Below, piece by piece: positions 36,042 through 45,044 of a stretch of 64,000 nucleotides of DNA. The position numbers and the translations under genes were made by a program. Origin of the DNA: Terriglobia bacterium (GTDB lineage Bacteria; Acidobacteriota; Terriglobia; Bryobacterales; UBA6623); contig VXRL01000046.1 in the NCBI GenBank assembly GCA_009838515.1, positions 40,343 to 104,342 of the forward strand. Direction: 5' to 3'. Each line of letters starts with the position of its first letter. The stretch's first letter is position 1. The notes under the pieces were generated by a model that was given only the letters and a program-made list of their open reading frames with translations, did no database searches and was not told the DNA's origin.

Positions 36042-36859
36042 CTCTCGCCTTCCGCAACTACTTCCTGCAGGGCATCGACCGCAGGAGGCTCGGGCGGGTC
36101 TTCGGTCAGAGCCCTTTGCAGGTTGAGGGGCAGTTCTTCGAACGCCTCGTTCAATGCGTCAGTGGTCAACGCGCCCGCTTCGGCGGCAGCGTTGACGTAT
36201 AGGGTGTCCAGCGCGCGGCCGAAGGACGAGTCGCGGGAAAACTCCGGCGGCTCGCCAAAGATCAGCAGCCGCATGGCGTCGGTGAGCCGCTCCGCCCAGA
36301 TACGGGCGAGCAGCTTCGCGTCGTCGGTCTTGGCCAGCGTCATGTCGTCGGCGGTCACGCTGACAATCTCGAGAGAATCTGGCGAGTCGGTGAACTCTTT
36401 CTGGACGATCGTCGGCAGGCCTTCGCCGCTGCCCGTCTGGATCGTAATGACCCGCGGCGGATTGGCAACCAACTCGTCTAGAGCTTGGTCTAGGCTCGCA
36501 ACGACTTGCTTGGCCCGAGCGGCCCCCGCGGCGCCCGAGACAGGGTCGCTGATTTGGAAGAGCATCAGCTGCCCCATGCGGATGGCGATCGGCACACCCT
36601 CCGTAACCCCTTCATTCGGCAAGAGTTCGAAGCGCACTTCGGGTATTTCCAAAGTCAGCACGCTGGGAGCCTGCTGAAGGAAGAACACCAGGCCGATGAC
36701 TGCGAGTCCGAGGCCCAGCGCGACCAAGGTGAGTGGCTTGGTCAGGACCTGCTTGAGCGATTCGCGGTCGGAACTGTGCGCCAATGCGTCCAGAGCTTCG
36801 TGGGAAGGTGGCGCGGCCTGCCCTTGAGAGTCTGTACGGGGGCTGTCGACTTCGGGCAT
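36038..36859 (-). CDS. membrane-anchored protein of unknown function
   Basis: A 273-residue protein with a cytoplasmic N-terminus (about 45 residues), one membrane helix (LVALGLGLAVIGLVFFLQQ) and a periplasmic domain. The domain contains GVPIAIRMGQLMLFQISDPV, ARAKQVVASLDQALDELVANP and KTDDAKLLARIWAERLTDAMR, and the tail is acidic. The arrangement resembles periplasmic domains of some mechanosensitive-channel-like or sensor proteins, but I cannot assign a family. The 3' end overlaps murJ by 4 bases (tail to tail). Upstream there is a possible promoter, TCGACA with a 17-base spacer before a weak -10. Confidence 0.65.
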   Translation of the reverse strand: MPEVDSPRTDSQGQAAPPSHEALDALAHSSDRESLKQVLTKPLTLVALGLGLAVIGLVFFLQQAPSVLTLEIPEVRFELLPNEGVTEGVPIAIRMGQLMLFQISDPVSGAAGAARAKQVVASLDQALDELVANPPRVITIQTGSGEGLPTIVQKEFTDSPDSLEIVSVTADDMTLAKTDDAKLLARIWAERLTDAMRLLIFGEPPEFSRDSSFGRALDTLYVNAAAEAGALTTDALNEAFEELPLNLQRALTEDPPEPPAVDALQEVVAEGES

Positions 36860-36930
36860 GCGGGGAACAACCGAGCATTTCTATTGTTACCCTTGCGTGG
36901 TAGCAATGTCGAATCAATGAGGGCCCTTCG

Positions 36931-37842
36931 ATGAGCCGCTCCGCTGCTATTGCAGTCACCATGCCGGAAATCAGCCACAACGACACTCAATGGGCAGGTC
37001 GGCCGGTCCACTCGCTGCGAGCGAGTAGCATCTTGAGCCCAACGAGTGGATTCATAGCGGCGGCCGGTTTCACGCACTCCCTCACACCGGCCCGCAACTG
37101 CCTCTTCGGCTGCACCTACTGCTACGTGCCGACACTGCGCATCTTCGGCGGCCTCAAGCCGGCTGACTGGCAGCACTGGGGCCACCATACGACGATCAAG
37201 ACGAATGCCGCTGGATTGCTGGGGCGACAGCTCAGCCCATCGCAACGCATATACTGCTCCCCGCTGGTGGACCCGTACCAACCGGCCGAGGAGCAGGCAC
37301 GGCTCATGCCGGACATCTTGGAGTGCCTGTGTCGCCGGCCGCCCGCCGTGTTCGCATTGCAGACGAGGGGCGCCCTGATCCTGCGCGATCTCGAACAGCT
37401 GATAGAACTGTCCCGGCACACGCGACTGCGGGTGAGTTTTTCCCTCACGACGGACCGCGACGATGTGCGCCGGCTCTACGAACCGCACTGCGACTCGATC
37501 CAGGAGAGGCTGCGCGTTATCAGCCGCCTCTCCGAAGCGGGAATCGCGGTGTACTGCACCTTGGCCCCGCTGCTGCCGTGCGATCCCGTCGCTCTGGCCG
37601 AGTCGGCCTTGGGAGTCACCAGACACGGAGTGATTGCCGATCCGCTGCACAACCGGAAAGGCAAGCCGAGGGGTGCGACCACAAGGCCCGAAGGGCTGCG
37701 CGTCAGCGACGCGAACGGGTACGAGCAATGGCATTGCTCTGACTTTCAGGCCCGAGTGATCTCCGCGATCCGGTCGCGCGTCGAGGCGACAGGCAGGCAG
37801 TTTGGAGAGGGCACCGATGGCTTCCGCATGTTGGCGGCGTGA
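36931..37842 (+). CDS. radical SAM protein, spore-photoproduct-lyase-like group
   Basis: 303-residue radical SAM protein. The 4Fe-4S cysteines form CLFGCTYCY (Cys57, Cys61, Cys64), in the CX3CX2C order. A conserved IYCSPLVDPYQPAEEQ follows, typical of the SplB-related (Rv2578c-like) group, whose members lack the extra domains of true photoproduct lyases. Substrate is unknown; DNA photolesion repair is one possibility for the group. The start ATG at 36931 has a GAGGG about 8 bases upstream. Confidence 0.82.
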   Translation: MSRSAAIAVTMPEISHNDTQWAGRPVHSLRASSILSPTSGFIAAAGFTHSLTPARNCLFGCTYCYVPTLRIFGGLKPADWQHWGHHTTIKTNAAGLLGRQLSPSQRIYCSPLVDPYQPAEEQARLMPDILECLCRRPPAVFALQTRGALILRDLEQLIELSRHTRLRVSFSLTTDRDDVRRLYEPHCDSIQERLRVISRLSEAGIAVYCTLAPLLPCDPVALAESALGVTRHGVIADPLHNRKGKPRGATTRPEGLRVSDANGYEQWHCSDFQARVISAIRSRVEATGRQFGEGTDGFRMLAA

Positions 37843-37876
37843 TGCGGCCTGCTGTCCGACGGACGTTCCCGCCGGG

Positions 37877-37882
37877 TAGAAT
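37877..37882 (+). promoter_or_regulatory. -10 box, leaderless start at 37889
   Basis: TAGAAT ends exactly 6 bases before the GTG at 37889, which argues for that GTG rather than the one at 37886. No ribosome binding site is present. Confidence 0.5.
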
Positions 37883-37888
37883 CGGGTG

Positions 37889-38215
37889 GTGCGAGTGCGC
37901 TTGATCGAGATCGCCCATACGCGGTCCGGCGACAAGGGCGATACGGCCAACGTGGGGCTGATCGCTCGCAAGCCAGAACACTATCCGGTGTTGCTGCGCG
38001 AGGTAACGGCAGAACGAGTGAAGCAGCATTTTGGCAGCCGCTGCACCGGACCGGTCGAGCGCTTCGAATTACCCAATATCGGCGCGTTGAACTTTCTCCT
38101 GCATGGAGCGCTGGGCGGCGGCGGCACGCTTTCATTGCGTGTGGACGCACAGGGCAAGACACTCGGGGCCGCATTGCTGAGGATGGAAATAGACGTGTCT
38201 CCGGACGAACTCTGA
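37889..38215 (+). CDS. AtuA-related small protein
   Basis: A protein of 108 residues matching the C-terminal ferredoxin-like domain of AtuA-type proteins: IAHTRSGDKGDTANVGLIARKP, then LPNIGALNFLLHGALGGGGT and LRVDAQGKTLGAALL. AtuA takes part in acyclic terpene utilisation in pseudomonads, but stand-alone copies of this domain are widespread and of unclear function. The partner AtuA N-terminal gene is not adjacent. It precedes the RNase J gene by 57 bases. Confidence 0.8.
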   Translation: MRVRLIEIAHTRSGDKGDTANVGLIARKPEHYPVLLREVTAERVKQHFGSRCTGPVERFELPNIGALNFLLHGALGGGGTLSLRVDAQGKTLGAALLRMEIDVSPDEL

Positions 38216-38272
38216 GCCGTCCGGGCCGGCGCCGGGTGCTGTGATAGCGTGGGTTGAAGTGCAGGATCTGAC

Positions 38273-39949
38273 TTGAGCGAAGAAGTACGAATCGTTCCGC
38301 TGGGCGGCCTCGGCGAGTTCGGCATGAACATGCTCGCCGTGGAGTCTGGCGATGACATGATCCTGATCGACGCCGGCGTGCTTTTCCCGAGTGCGGAGCA
38401 CCACGGAATCGACGCGATCGTCCCCGACCTGACGTATGTACTTGACCAGCGCGACAAACTGCGCGGGCTGGTGCTGACCCACGGTCACTTGGACCACATC
38501 GGCGGCGTGCCCTACTTGCTAGAGCAGATCGATGATGTGCCGATCTACGGCACCGCGTTCACGCTGGGGATGGTGCGCAAGCAGATCTCCGAATTCACCT
38601 TGCTCAAGCCACCCAGCTTGACTACGATCGCCGCGCGGGAAGAGATCAGGCTGGGCTGCTTCACGATCGAAGGCGTTCACGTAACCCACAGCACTGCGCA
38701 ATGCCTTGCCTTGGCGATCTCCACGCCGCAGGGCTTGCTGCTGCATACGGGAGACTTCAAGATTGACCAGACTCCGCTCGACGGGCGCACGTTTGACTTC
38801 GAGCAGTTCGCCGAATATGGCAAGCGCGGCGTGTTGCTGCTACTGGCCGACTCGACGAACGCCGACGTGCCGGGCTTTAGCGCGTCGGAGCAAGCAGTCG
38901 GCCCGGTGCTTGACGACATCTTCCTCAAGGCCGAGCAGGCCCTTTTCTTCACATGCTTTTCCTCGGCCATCCACCGGGTGCAGCAGATCGTGGATCGAGC
39001 GGTTGAGCACCGCCGCAAGGTCGCGCTGGTCGGCCGGAGCCTCGATAGCGCCTGCAACATCGCCATGGACCTCGGCATCCTGCGGATCCCGCCGGGAACG
39101 TTGCTGGAGCCATCTGACCTTGAGTCCTACCCGCGGCACGACCGCGCCACCATCATTGCCGGCTCGCAGGGCGAGCCGCGTTCTTCGCTGACTCGTGCCG
39201 CCGTCGGCCAGCACAATCTGGTCGACATTGAAGACGGCGACATCGTGGCCTTCAGCGCCAAGATGATTCCCGGGAACGAGAGCGCGATCTTCAAGGTGAT
39301 CGATCACCTGTACCGACGCGGCGCGAAGGTGCTGTATGGCGATGTGTGCCCGGGCTTGCATGTTTCCGGTCACCCCTGCCGCGAGGAGCTGAAGCTGATC
39401 CTCAACCTCGTCCGCCCACGCTACTTCGTGCCGATTCACGGCGAATACAGGCAGCTGGCGCAGCACCGGTCGTTGGCCATGCAAGTCCGGGGAGACGATC
39501 TGCAGGACTCGTTCATCCTCGGGAACGGCAACGTGCTGCAGCTGGACGAGTTCGGGGCTCGCGTGCTGCCTGACAAGGTGCCGGTGGGCCACCGCCTGAT
39601 CGACACAGGCACGCGCAGCGAGGTCATTCACGACGCCGCGCTGCGTGACAGGCGACGCCTGTCGGAGTTCGGCGTGATCGTTCCGGTGGTCACGATCGAC
39701 GAACGCACTGGCAAGGCCGTGGACATCGAGATCTTGGATCGCGGATTCGTCGTCTCGGAGGGGTCCGAGGCGATGCTGGGCGGAGCACAGGCGATCATCA
39801 GCGACGCGGTGCGGTCCAGCAGCGCGGAAGAACGGCTGGATGTGGCGCTGATGGAAGACAAGATCCGGGACGAGTTCCGGCGCTATCTGGCCCGCAAGAC
39901 CTCGCGTCAGAGCCAGCCGCTGATCGTCCCAGTGGTATTGGAAGGCTGA
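38273..39949 (+). CDS. rnj: ribonuclease J
   Basis: Metallo-beta-lactamase/beta-CASP ribonuclease of 558 residues with 5'-3' exo- and endonuclease activity on RNA. The start EEVRIVPLGGLGEFGMNMLAV is typical. The zinc motif is LTHGHLDHIGG, the next metal residue is in HSTAQCLALA, and the beta-CASP domain has LADSTNADVPGFS; a conserved late histidine motif is FVPIHGEYRQL. The start is TTG at 38273, with an AGGA about 8 bases upstream. Together with pnp it supplies the main mRNA decay enzymes seen here. No RNase E gene is in the window. Confidence 0.94.
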   Translation: MSEEVRIVPLGGLGEFGMNMLAVESGDDMILIDAGVLFPSAEHHGIDAIVPDLTYVLDQRDKLRGLVLTHGHLDHIGGVPYLLEQIDDVPIYGTAFTLGMVRKQISEFTLLKPPSLTTIAAREEIRLGCFTIEGVHVTHSTAQCLALAISTPQGLLLHTGDFKIDQTPLDGRTFDFEQFAEYGKRGVLLLLADSTNADVPGFSASEQAVGPVLDDIFLKAEQALFFTCFSSAIHRVQQIVDRAVEHRRKVALVGRSLDSACNIAMDLGILRIPPGTLLEPSDLESYPRHDRATIIAGSQGEPRSSLTRAAVGQHNLVDIEDGDIVAFSAKMIPGNESAIFKVIDHLYRRGAKVLYGDVCPGLHVSGHPCREELKLILNLVRPRYFVPIHGEYRQLAQHRSLAMQVRGDDLQDSFILGNGNVLQLDEFGARVLPDKVPVGHRLIDTGTRSEVIHDAALRDRRRLSEFGVIVPVVTIDERTGKAVDIEILDRGFVVSEGSEAMLGGAQAIISDAVRSSSAEERLDVALMEDKIRDEFRRYLARKTSRQSQPLIVPVVLEG

Positions 39950-39959
39950 CCTGCGGAGC

Positions 39960-40817
39960 CTACGTACTCGTGGGGCGGCGTCGCAGGCGGTCCCACTCTT
40001 CGAGATACTCGGCTAGGTGTTCGCTATCGGGCGTGGCGGCGCGCTCTTCGACCATCTTCCGCAACAGCTTCTGCTCGTCTTGGTACTGTTGTGCCGTCAA
40101 ATGCCCGGCGAAAAAGGCGGTTCGCAACCAGAGTAGAAACGTACTCAGAGCATCTTGCTCGTTGTACTTTACGATTCCGTCGATATCGCCGGCCAGCCAC
40201 TGGGTGGCGGTGCTGCCGCCGTCGGCGCCGCCGATCTTGCATGGGATGCCTGACTGGCGGGCGAGTTCGTTGAGGCTTGGCTGAGCCTTGCCCCAGCCGC
40301 CGATGACATTGATCAAGTCGACATTCCACTCGCTGTCCCTTGCGAAGTAGTCCACGCCCTCCCACGGCTTGTCGGGCCGTTGGCAGAACTTATCCGCTTG
40401 GATCCCGTGAACGATGCCGCGCTGAATGAAGATCCGTAGGTCCGACCCTGCCGAGTTGAATCCGACCAGTTGCGGGCGGACCTTTCCGACGCTGTCTAGG
40501 AAACCGCCAAGGACGGCCGCTTCGTCGCAGTCTTCCAAGCTGGCCGGAGTCTTGGGGCGGGAGCGGAGATCGAGGGTGATTTCGCCGTACCGATCACGCT
40601 TGCGTCGAACAAACGCGATCGAGATCACCCGGCAAAGCACGAGTTTGAGGAACGGCCGGGGGTTCTCTTCGCTCGCGCCATTCTGGCGCCACATATGCTC
40701 GATGACTTCCGCCTCGGGGATGTCCTCGGGCAGCTCGTAGAGCACTCTGCCGGCGTTGGCGTCCGGCACCCACTCGGCATCGTAGGCCCAGACGTCATCC
40801 TTGACGGTCTTGAACAT
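39960..40817 (-). CDS. predicted 3'-5' exonuclease, PolB exonuclease-like
   Basis: DnaQ/PolB-type exonuclease fold of 285 residues. The first acidic motif is WAYDAEWVPD (DxE), the second is LVGFNSAGSDLRIFIQRG, and the third is KYNEQDALSTFLLWLR (YxxxD-like). This matches the family of stand-alone proteins related to the proofreading domain of family B DNA polymerases (PF10108). Nucleic acid substrate and role are unknown. It is the last gene of the minus-strand run that starts with the LpxL-like gene. Confidence 0.82.
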   Translation of the reverse strand: MFKTVKDDVWAYDAEWVPDANAGRVLYELPEDIPEAEVIEHMWRQNGASEENPRPFLKLVLCRVISIAFVRRKRDRYGEITLDLRSRPKTPASLEDCDEAAVLGGFLDSVGKVRPQLVGFNSAGSDLRIFIQRGIVHGIQADKFCQRPDKPWEGVDYFARDSEWNVDLINVIGGWGKAQPSLNELARQSGIPCKIGGADGGSTATQWLAGDIDGIVKYNEQDALSTFLLWLRTAFFAGHLTAQQYQDEQKLLRKMVEERAATPDSEHLAEYLEEWDRLRRRPTST

Positions 40818-40866
40818 CGCGACTATCGTTGCATAGCCCTCGGTCGCCCAAATGACCGGGCTGGGA

Positions 40867-42141
40867 TCAGTGGTGCGTTCGCGCCAGCGGCTTGGACGGA
40901 TCGACCTTGAGCCAGAGCAGCATCGATACGAAACACGAGCAGGCGATCAATCCGAGAGGCAGATTCCAGCCGTATGAGTCCACCAGAGCGCCGTACCCGA
41001 CGCTCATCACGACGCCACCGACCTGGCCGGCTGTGTTCATCGCGCCGCTCACGCTGCCGGACGCCTCTCGCCCCACATCCACGCAAACGGCCCACGCGAC
41101 CGGCAGCATCACATCGGAGGCGGCGAAGCCCATGGCCAGCACCAAGCTAGCGGCAATGCGGTCTTCGATAGCGAGCGAGAGCAGGATCAGGACACCCGCG
41201 GTTCCGATCCCTGCCATGCCGACGATCCGGCGGCCCCAGGTCAGCCCGATGCGATTGACGAGCCCATCGCTAAGCGAACCGCTGAGCCAGTCGGCGCAGG
41301 CAGCGAGCAAGAAGGGCAGGGCGGTGTAGGCCGCGAGTTCTGAACTCTGCCAGCCCTTTTCGGACGACAGGTAGCTAGCTGTCCAGAACAGGTACCAGTT
41401 GGACGCGTAACAGAAGAAATGGTACATGCCGAGGATTGCCCAGAAGTTGCCACTGCGCAGCATCCCTGTCAGCGGCACATGTCCCCGCTTGGCCGACCCC
41501 GCTCCGATGATGGCGATCTCCCCGGCATTGACCCCGGGCTTCTGTGAGGGGTAGTCGCGGAAGAACTTCCACCACCAGGCCGCCCAGACGATCCCGAGCA
41601 CGCTGAAGACGAAGAATACGCTCCTCCAGCCCCAGTTGGAGATCAGAGGCAGCACCAGCAGGGGTGACAGCGCACCGCCGAGCCGACTCGCCATGAAGAC
41701 GATGCCTTGAGCCCGCGCCCGCTGCTGGGGAGGGAACCAACGGGACACCACGCACGAAGCGTTGGGATACGCGCCAGCCTCGCCAGCCCCGAAGAGGGCG
41801 CGGACGACAAGCAGTTGAGCGTAGCCGCGCACAACGCCGGTCAGGGCCGTGAAGCCCGACCACCAGACAACGATGCGCGTCAGGATTAGGCGCGGCCCGA
41901 AGCGGTCCCCTAGCCAGCCACCCGGCACCTCGAACAGGCCGTACGCGGCCAAGAACGCGGCCACGACCATACCCCATTGGGCATTGGACAGCCCTAGGTC
42001 CCGCTGCATCTCGGGCGCGGCCGAATTGATGCAGACTCGATCCAGGTAAGTGACCACCGAGAGCAGAAACAGCCCCAGCATCACCGTGCGCCGAACGTTG
42101 CTGGGCGCCGGCTGCTGCTTGGCTCGGGGATCGTCGCTCAA
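40867..42141 (-). CDS. MFS transporter, ACS (anion:cation symporter) type
   Basis: Inner-membrane secondary transporter of 424 residues with 12 predicted helices. The first helix and loop read LFLLSVVTYLDRVCINSAAPEM, and the loop 2-3 motif is GGWLGDRFGPRLILTR. RALFGAGEAGAYPNASCVVSRWFP is typical of the ACS family, whose members take up hexuronates, galactonate or tartrate. The start is TTG at 42141 with AGGACAGG just upstream, 24 bases past the transaldolase-like gene, so the two are probably co-transcribed. A sugar-acid substrate would suit the neighbouring dehydrogenases but is inferred. Confidence 0.88.
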   Translation of the reverse strand: MSDDPRAKQQPAPSNVRRTVMLGLFLLSVVTYLDRVCINSAAPEMQRDLGLSNAQWGMVVAAFLAAYGLFEVPGGWLGDRFGPRLILTRIVVWWSGFTALTGVVRGYAQLLVVRALFGAGEAGAYPNASCVVSRWFPPQQRARAQGIVFMASRLGGALSPLLVLPLISNWGWRSVFFVFSVLGIVWAAWWWKFFRDYPSQKPGVNAGEIAIIGAGSAKRGHVPLTGMLRSGNFWAILGMYHFFCYASNWYLFWTASYLSSEKGWQSSELAAYTALPFLLAACADWLSGSLSDGLVNRIGLTWGRRIVGMAGIGTAGVLILLSLAIEDRIAASLVLAMGFAASDVMLPVAWAVCVDVGREASGSVSGAMNTAGQVGGVVMSVGYGALVDSYGWNLPLGLIACSCFVSMLLWLKVDPSKPLARTHH

Positions 42142-42165
42142 GGGCCTGTCCTGCCGCGCGGAATG

Positions 42166-42816
42166 CTAGGCCGTGACGAGCGTCTTGCGATAGTCGGCTA
42201 GGAACTTTTCCAAGCCGATGTCCGTCAGCGGGTGGTTGAACAACTGGTCGAAAACCTTGTACGGCAGAGTGCTGACGTGGGCGCCTGCCAAGGCTGCCTG
42301 CTTGACATGCAGCGGGCCTCGCGCTGAGGCGGCCAGAACTTGGGTAGGGTAGCCGTAGTTGTCGTAGACTTCGACGATCTCCTGGATCAGGGCGATTCCA
42401 TCGTGCGAGATGTCGTCCAAGCGCCCGATGAAGGGGCTGATCAGATAGGCCCCCGCCTTGGCTGCGAGCAGCGCCTGCATCGGCGAGAAGCACAGCGTCA
42501 CATTGGTGCGGATCCCTTCGGCGGTCAGTCGGCTGACAGCCTTGATGCCGTCGCGAATCAGCGGGATCTTGACCACGACAGAATCATGGATCTTTGCTAG
42601 CTCGCGCCCTTCGGCGACCATCGCGTCGGCTTCAGTAGCTACGACCTCTGCGCTGATGTCGCCATCGAGGATTCCGCAGATCGCCCGGATCTGGTCGTGG
42701 TGGTCGTGGCCCTCCTTGGCGATCAGGGAGGGGTTCGTCGTGACGCCGTCCACGATGCCGTAGGAGGCCGCCGTGCGGATTTCCTCCAGGTTCGCGCTGT
42801 CGATGAAGATCCTCAT
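42166..42816 (-). CDS. fsa: transaldolase-like fructose-6-phosphate aldolase
   Basis: Small class I aldolase of the TalC/FSA group, 216 residues in a TIM barrel. It begins [36 protein letters not shown], and the Schiff-base lysine is in [14 protein letters not shown]. The [20 protein letters not shown] and [11 protein letters not shown] motifs are intact. Members cleave fructose 6-phosphate or act as transaldolases; the exact activity is not decidable here. The ATG has AAGGAG 6 bases upstream. It lies between the TPR gene and the MFS transporter on one strand. Confidence 0.9.
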   Translation of the reverse strand: MRIFIDSANLEEIRTAASYGIVDGVTTNPSLIAKEGHDHHDQIRAICGILDGDISAEVVATEADAMVAEGRELAKIHDSVVVKIPLIRDGIKAVSRLTAEGIRTNVTLCFSPMQALLAAKAGAYLISPFIGRLDDISHDGIALIQEIVEVYDNYGYPTQVLAASARGPLHVKQAALAGAHVSTLPYKVFDQLFNHPLTDIGLEKFLADYRKTLVTA

Positions 42817-42880
42817 TGGGTGCTCCTTGTGCGTCTGCCGGCCGGAATCGGCGAACGCTCGGGCCAGCGGCTGGCCGCCG

Positions 42881-45001
42881 CTAGCGCTTCACTCCGGGCT
42901 TGTCCTTGCCGTTTCGCTCGCCGCCGGCTGCCACCGAGACTTCCAACTCGGCCAGCTTGCGTCGCAGGCTCGCGACCTCGCTCGCATCGCGGTCCGCCGG
43001 AGCGGATCGATTCCACTCTTGCAAGCCGCGATTCCAATGCCGCTTGGCGTCGGCGATCCGGCCCTGCTTGAAGTACACGTCGCCCAGGTGCGTGTGCACC
43101 ACCGGGTCGTCCTTGTACTGCTCCAGCGAGCGCTCTAGGAACTTCGCGGCCAGGTCCAGCTTGTTCTGGCGGAAGTACACCCAGCCAAGGCTGTCGAGGT
43201 AGGCGCCGTTGTCGGGCTCTAGGTCCAAGGCGCGCTGGATCAGGTCGTGCGCCTCGTCCAGATGCATGCCGCGGTCGGCGAACATGTAGCCGAGGTAGTT
43301 CAGGGCCGTCGAGTTGTCGGGCGCGATGTCGAGCAGTTCCCGAAACTTGGCCTCTGCTTGCTCATAGCGTTTGGCGCGTTCGTACATCGAGCCATATGCA
43401 AACAGGACGGCGATCCGCGCCTCCTCGGAGTCGACCAGCGTGCTAGCACGATCGATCTGTTCCTCGGCCTTGTCGAACTGACGGCCCTTTTCGTAGACCC
43501 GGGCCATCGCTAAGGCAGTGTCGATCTCGGCCTGTCCGGTCGCGCCCATGCGCTGGACGACCTTGATCGCCTCCTTGGTCTTGCCGCGGTCGGACAGGGT
43601 CGCAGCGAGCAGGTTTGCCAGTGCGGGGTCATCCTTGAACTCGGCGGTGGCCCGGCGCGCCTCCTGCTCGGCCCGGGCGAAGTCCCGGCTCTGAAGCCAA
43701 GTCTGGACGATCTGCGCAAGGATTTGCGGCTTCAGGTCTGGCTGAAGTGCCGTGATCTCGCGGAAGGTCTTGACCGCCGACTCGGGCTGGCCCTGCTCGC
43801 GCTGGAGAACGCCGAGGCGCTCGAGCAGCATCAAGCGCCGCCTGTGCTCGCCTCGGGGATATTCGTCCCGGCGCGTGGCATCCAAGAGCTTGGTCAGTTC
43901 CGCAATCGCCTGCTCTTGGCGGCCCTGAGCTTCCAGCAGGTTGATGGCAGCGAATTGGACCTGCAGCGAGTCGGGATCGATTTCCCGAGCCTTGTCCAGC
44001 GCCGTCCAAGCGCTGGCGTAGTCTTTCAGCTCGCCTTGGAGGGCGGCTATGCGCAAGAAGTACTCAGCCTCGCCGGAATCGAGCTCCGCCAGCACTTGGT
44101 ATTGCTCGAGCGCCTTCCTGAACGCGCCCGAGCGAAACAGGTTCTCCGCCAGACGCTGTCGCGCCTGCAGGGTGTTTCCACCCTCCTGGAGCAGGCGCTC
44201 GTAGAGCCGGGCCGCGTCTTCGGCACGCCCGGCCTGCTCGTAGGCCCCTGCCAATGCGTTGATGTGCTGCCTGTTCGAAGGCCCTTCGCTGACGACCTGC
44301 TCGAGTTCGGTGATCGCATCGTTGATCTTGCCGGTCTCCAGCAGGATATATGCCAGACTGACCCGCGCGTCAGAATTGCCGGGCTCCAGTTCGATGGCCC
44401 GTCGCAATGCCTGCTGCCCAAGCTCCGGCTCGCCCGCCAGGGCCTGCATTTGGCCAAGCTCCAAGTGGTGGGTAGCTTTGTTGGGCTCCAGCTCCACCAA
44501 CAACTGGAACTGTTCGATCGCCTTGCGCAGGAACTCGAGGTCCGGCTCCTCGCGGTTGGGGTCTTGGCGTTGCTTGGAGTAGTAGGAGCGGTAGATCTCG
44601 CCCAGCAACCGCCGCACTTCAGCGTTCTGGGGATCCCGCGCAATGATCTCGTCCGCCAGGGCCACCGCACGAGAAAGGCGGTTCGTGGCAGCGAACAGGT
44701 TGATCATTTCCATCCGGATCAGTGCCGAGTCCGGATCCCCGTCCAAAGCGGACTGGTACTCCTTCGCCGCCCGATTGATGTATTCCTGCCGCCCGAACTG
44801 CTGCGCGAACTGGTGGTAGAGGTGGCCGAGGGCGAAGTGGTAGTACGATTCACCCCGGTCCGGGCCGCTCGCAGCTTCGTCGGCGGCACGGAGTGGGACG
44901 GGCAGGCACAGCGCTGCCGCAAGCAACGCTAGGTACCCGCATGCCCCGAAAGCCCCACGCAAGGAAAAACTGCGGGCAGGAATCCAATACCTACTAGGCA
45001 T
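42881..45001 (-). CDS. exported TPR protein
   Basis: 706-residue protein with a signal peptide ([27 protein letters not shown]) and about 15 TPR-like helical repeats, for example [20 protein letters not shown] and [20 protein letters not shown]. The tail is charged ([14 protein letters not shown]). TPR arrays of this kind mediate protein contacts in the periplasm or at the outer membrane; no partner is evident. The ATG at 45001 lies 11 bases after a perfect TATAAT. It is tightly placed between the LpxL-like gene and the aldolase. Confidence 0.87.
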   Translation of the reverse strand: MPSRYWIPARSFSLRGAFGACGYLALLAAALCLPVPLRAADEAASGPDRGESYYHFALGHLYHQFAQQFGRQEYINRAAKEYQSALDGDPDSALIRMEMINLFAATNRLSRAVALADEIIARDPQNAEVRRLLGEIYRSYYSKQRQDPNREEPDLEFLRKAIEQFQLLVELEPNKATHHLELGQMQALAGEPELGQQALRRAIELEPGNSDARVSLAYILLETGKINDAITELEQVVSEGPSNRQHINALAGAYEQAGRAEDAARLYERLLQEGGNTLQARQRLAENLFRSGAFRKALEQYQVLAELDSGEAEYFLRIAALQGELKDYASAWTALDKAREIDPDSLQVQFAAINLLEAQGRQEQAIAELTKLLDATRRDEYPRGEHRRRLMLLERLGVLQREQGQPESAVKTFREITALQPDLKPQILAQIVQTWLQSRDFARAEQEARRATAEFKDDPALANLLAATLSDRGKTKEAIKVVQRMGATGQAEIDTALAMARVYEKGRQFDKAEEQIDRASTLVDSEEARIAVLFAYGSMYERAKRYEQAEAKFRELLDIAPDNSTALNYLGYMFADRGMHLDEAHDLIQRALDLEPDNGAYLDSLGWVYFRQNKLDLAAKFLERSLEQYKDDPVVHTHLGDVYFKQGRIADAKRHWNRGLQEWNRSAPADRDASEVASLRRKLAELEVSVAAGGERNGKDKPGVKR

Positions 45002-45012
45002 TCGCTGCGAGT

Positions 45013-45018
45013 ATTATA
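45013..45018 (-). promoter_or_regulatory. consensus -10 box for the TPR gene
   Basis: TATAAT on the minus strand, 11 bases upstream of the ATG at 45001. It implies a very short leader and a separate promoter inside the minus-strand run. No good -35 is seen. Confidence 0.5.
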
Positions 45019-45044
45019 GCGATTGCTCGGTCTCTGACAGACAG

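Noticed and set aside
43724..44932. Plus-strand frame of 402 codons
   Set aside because: It is the reverse complement of the TPR gene and inherits its repeat structure.
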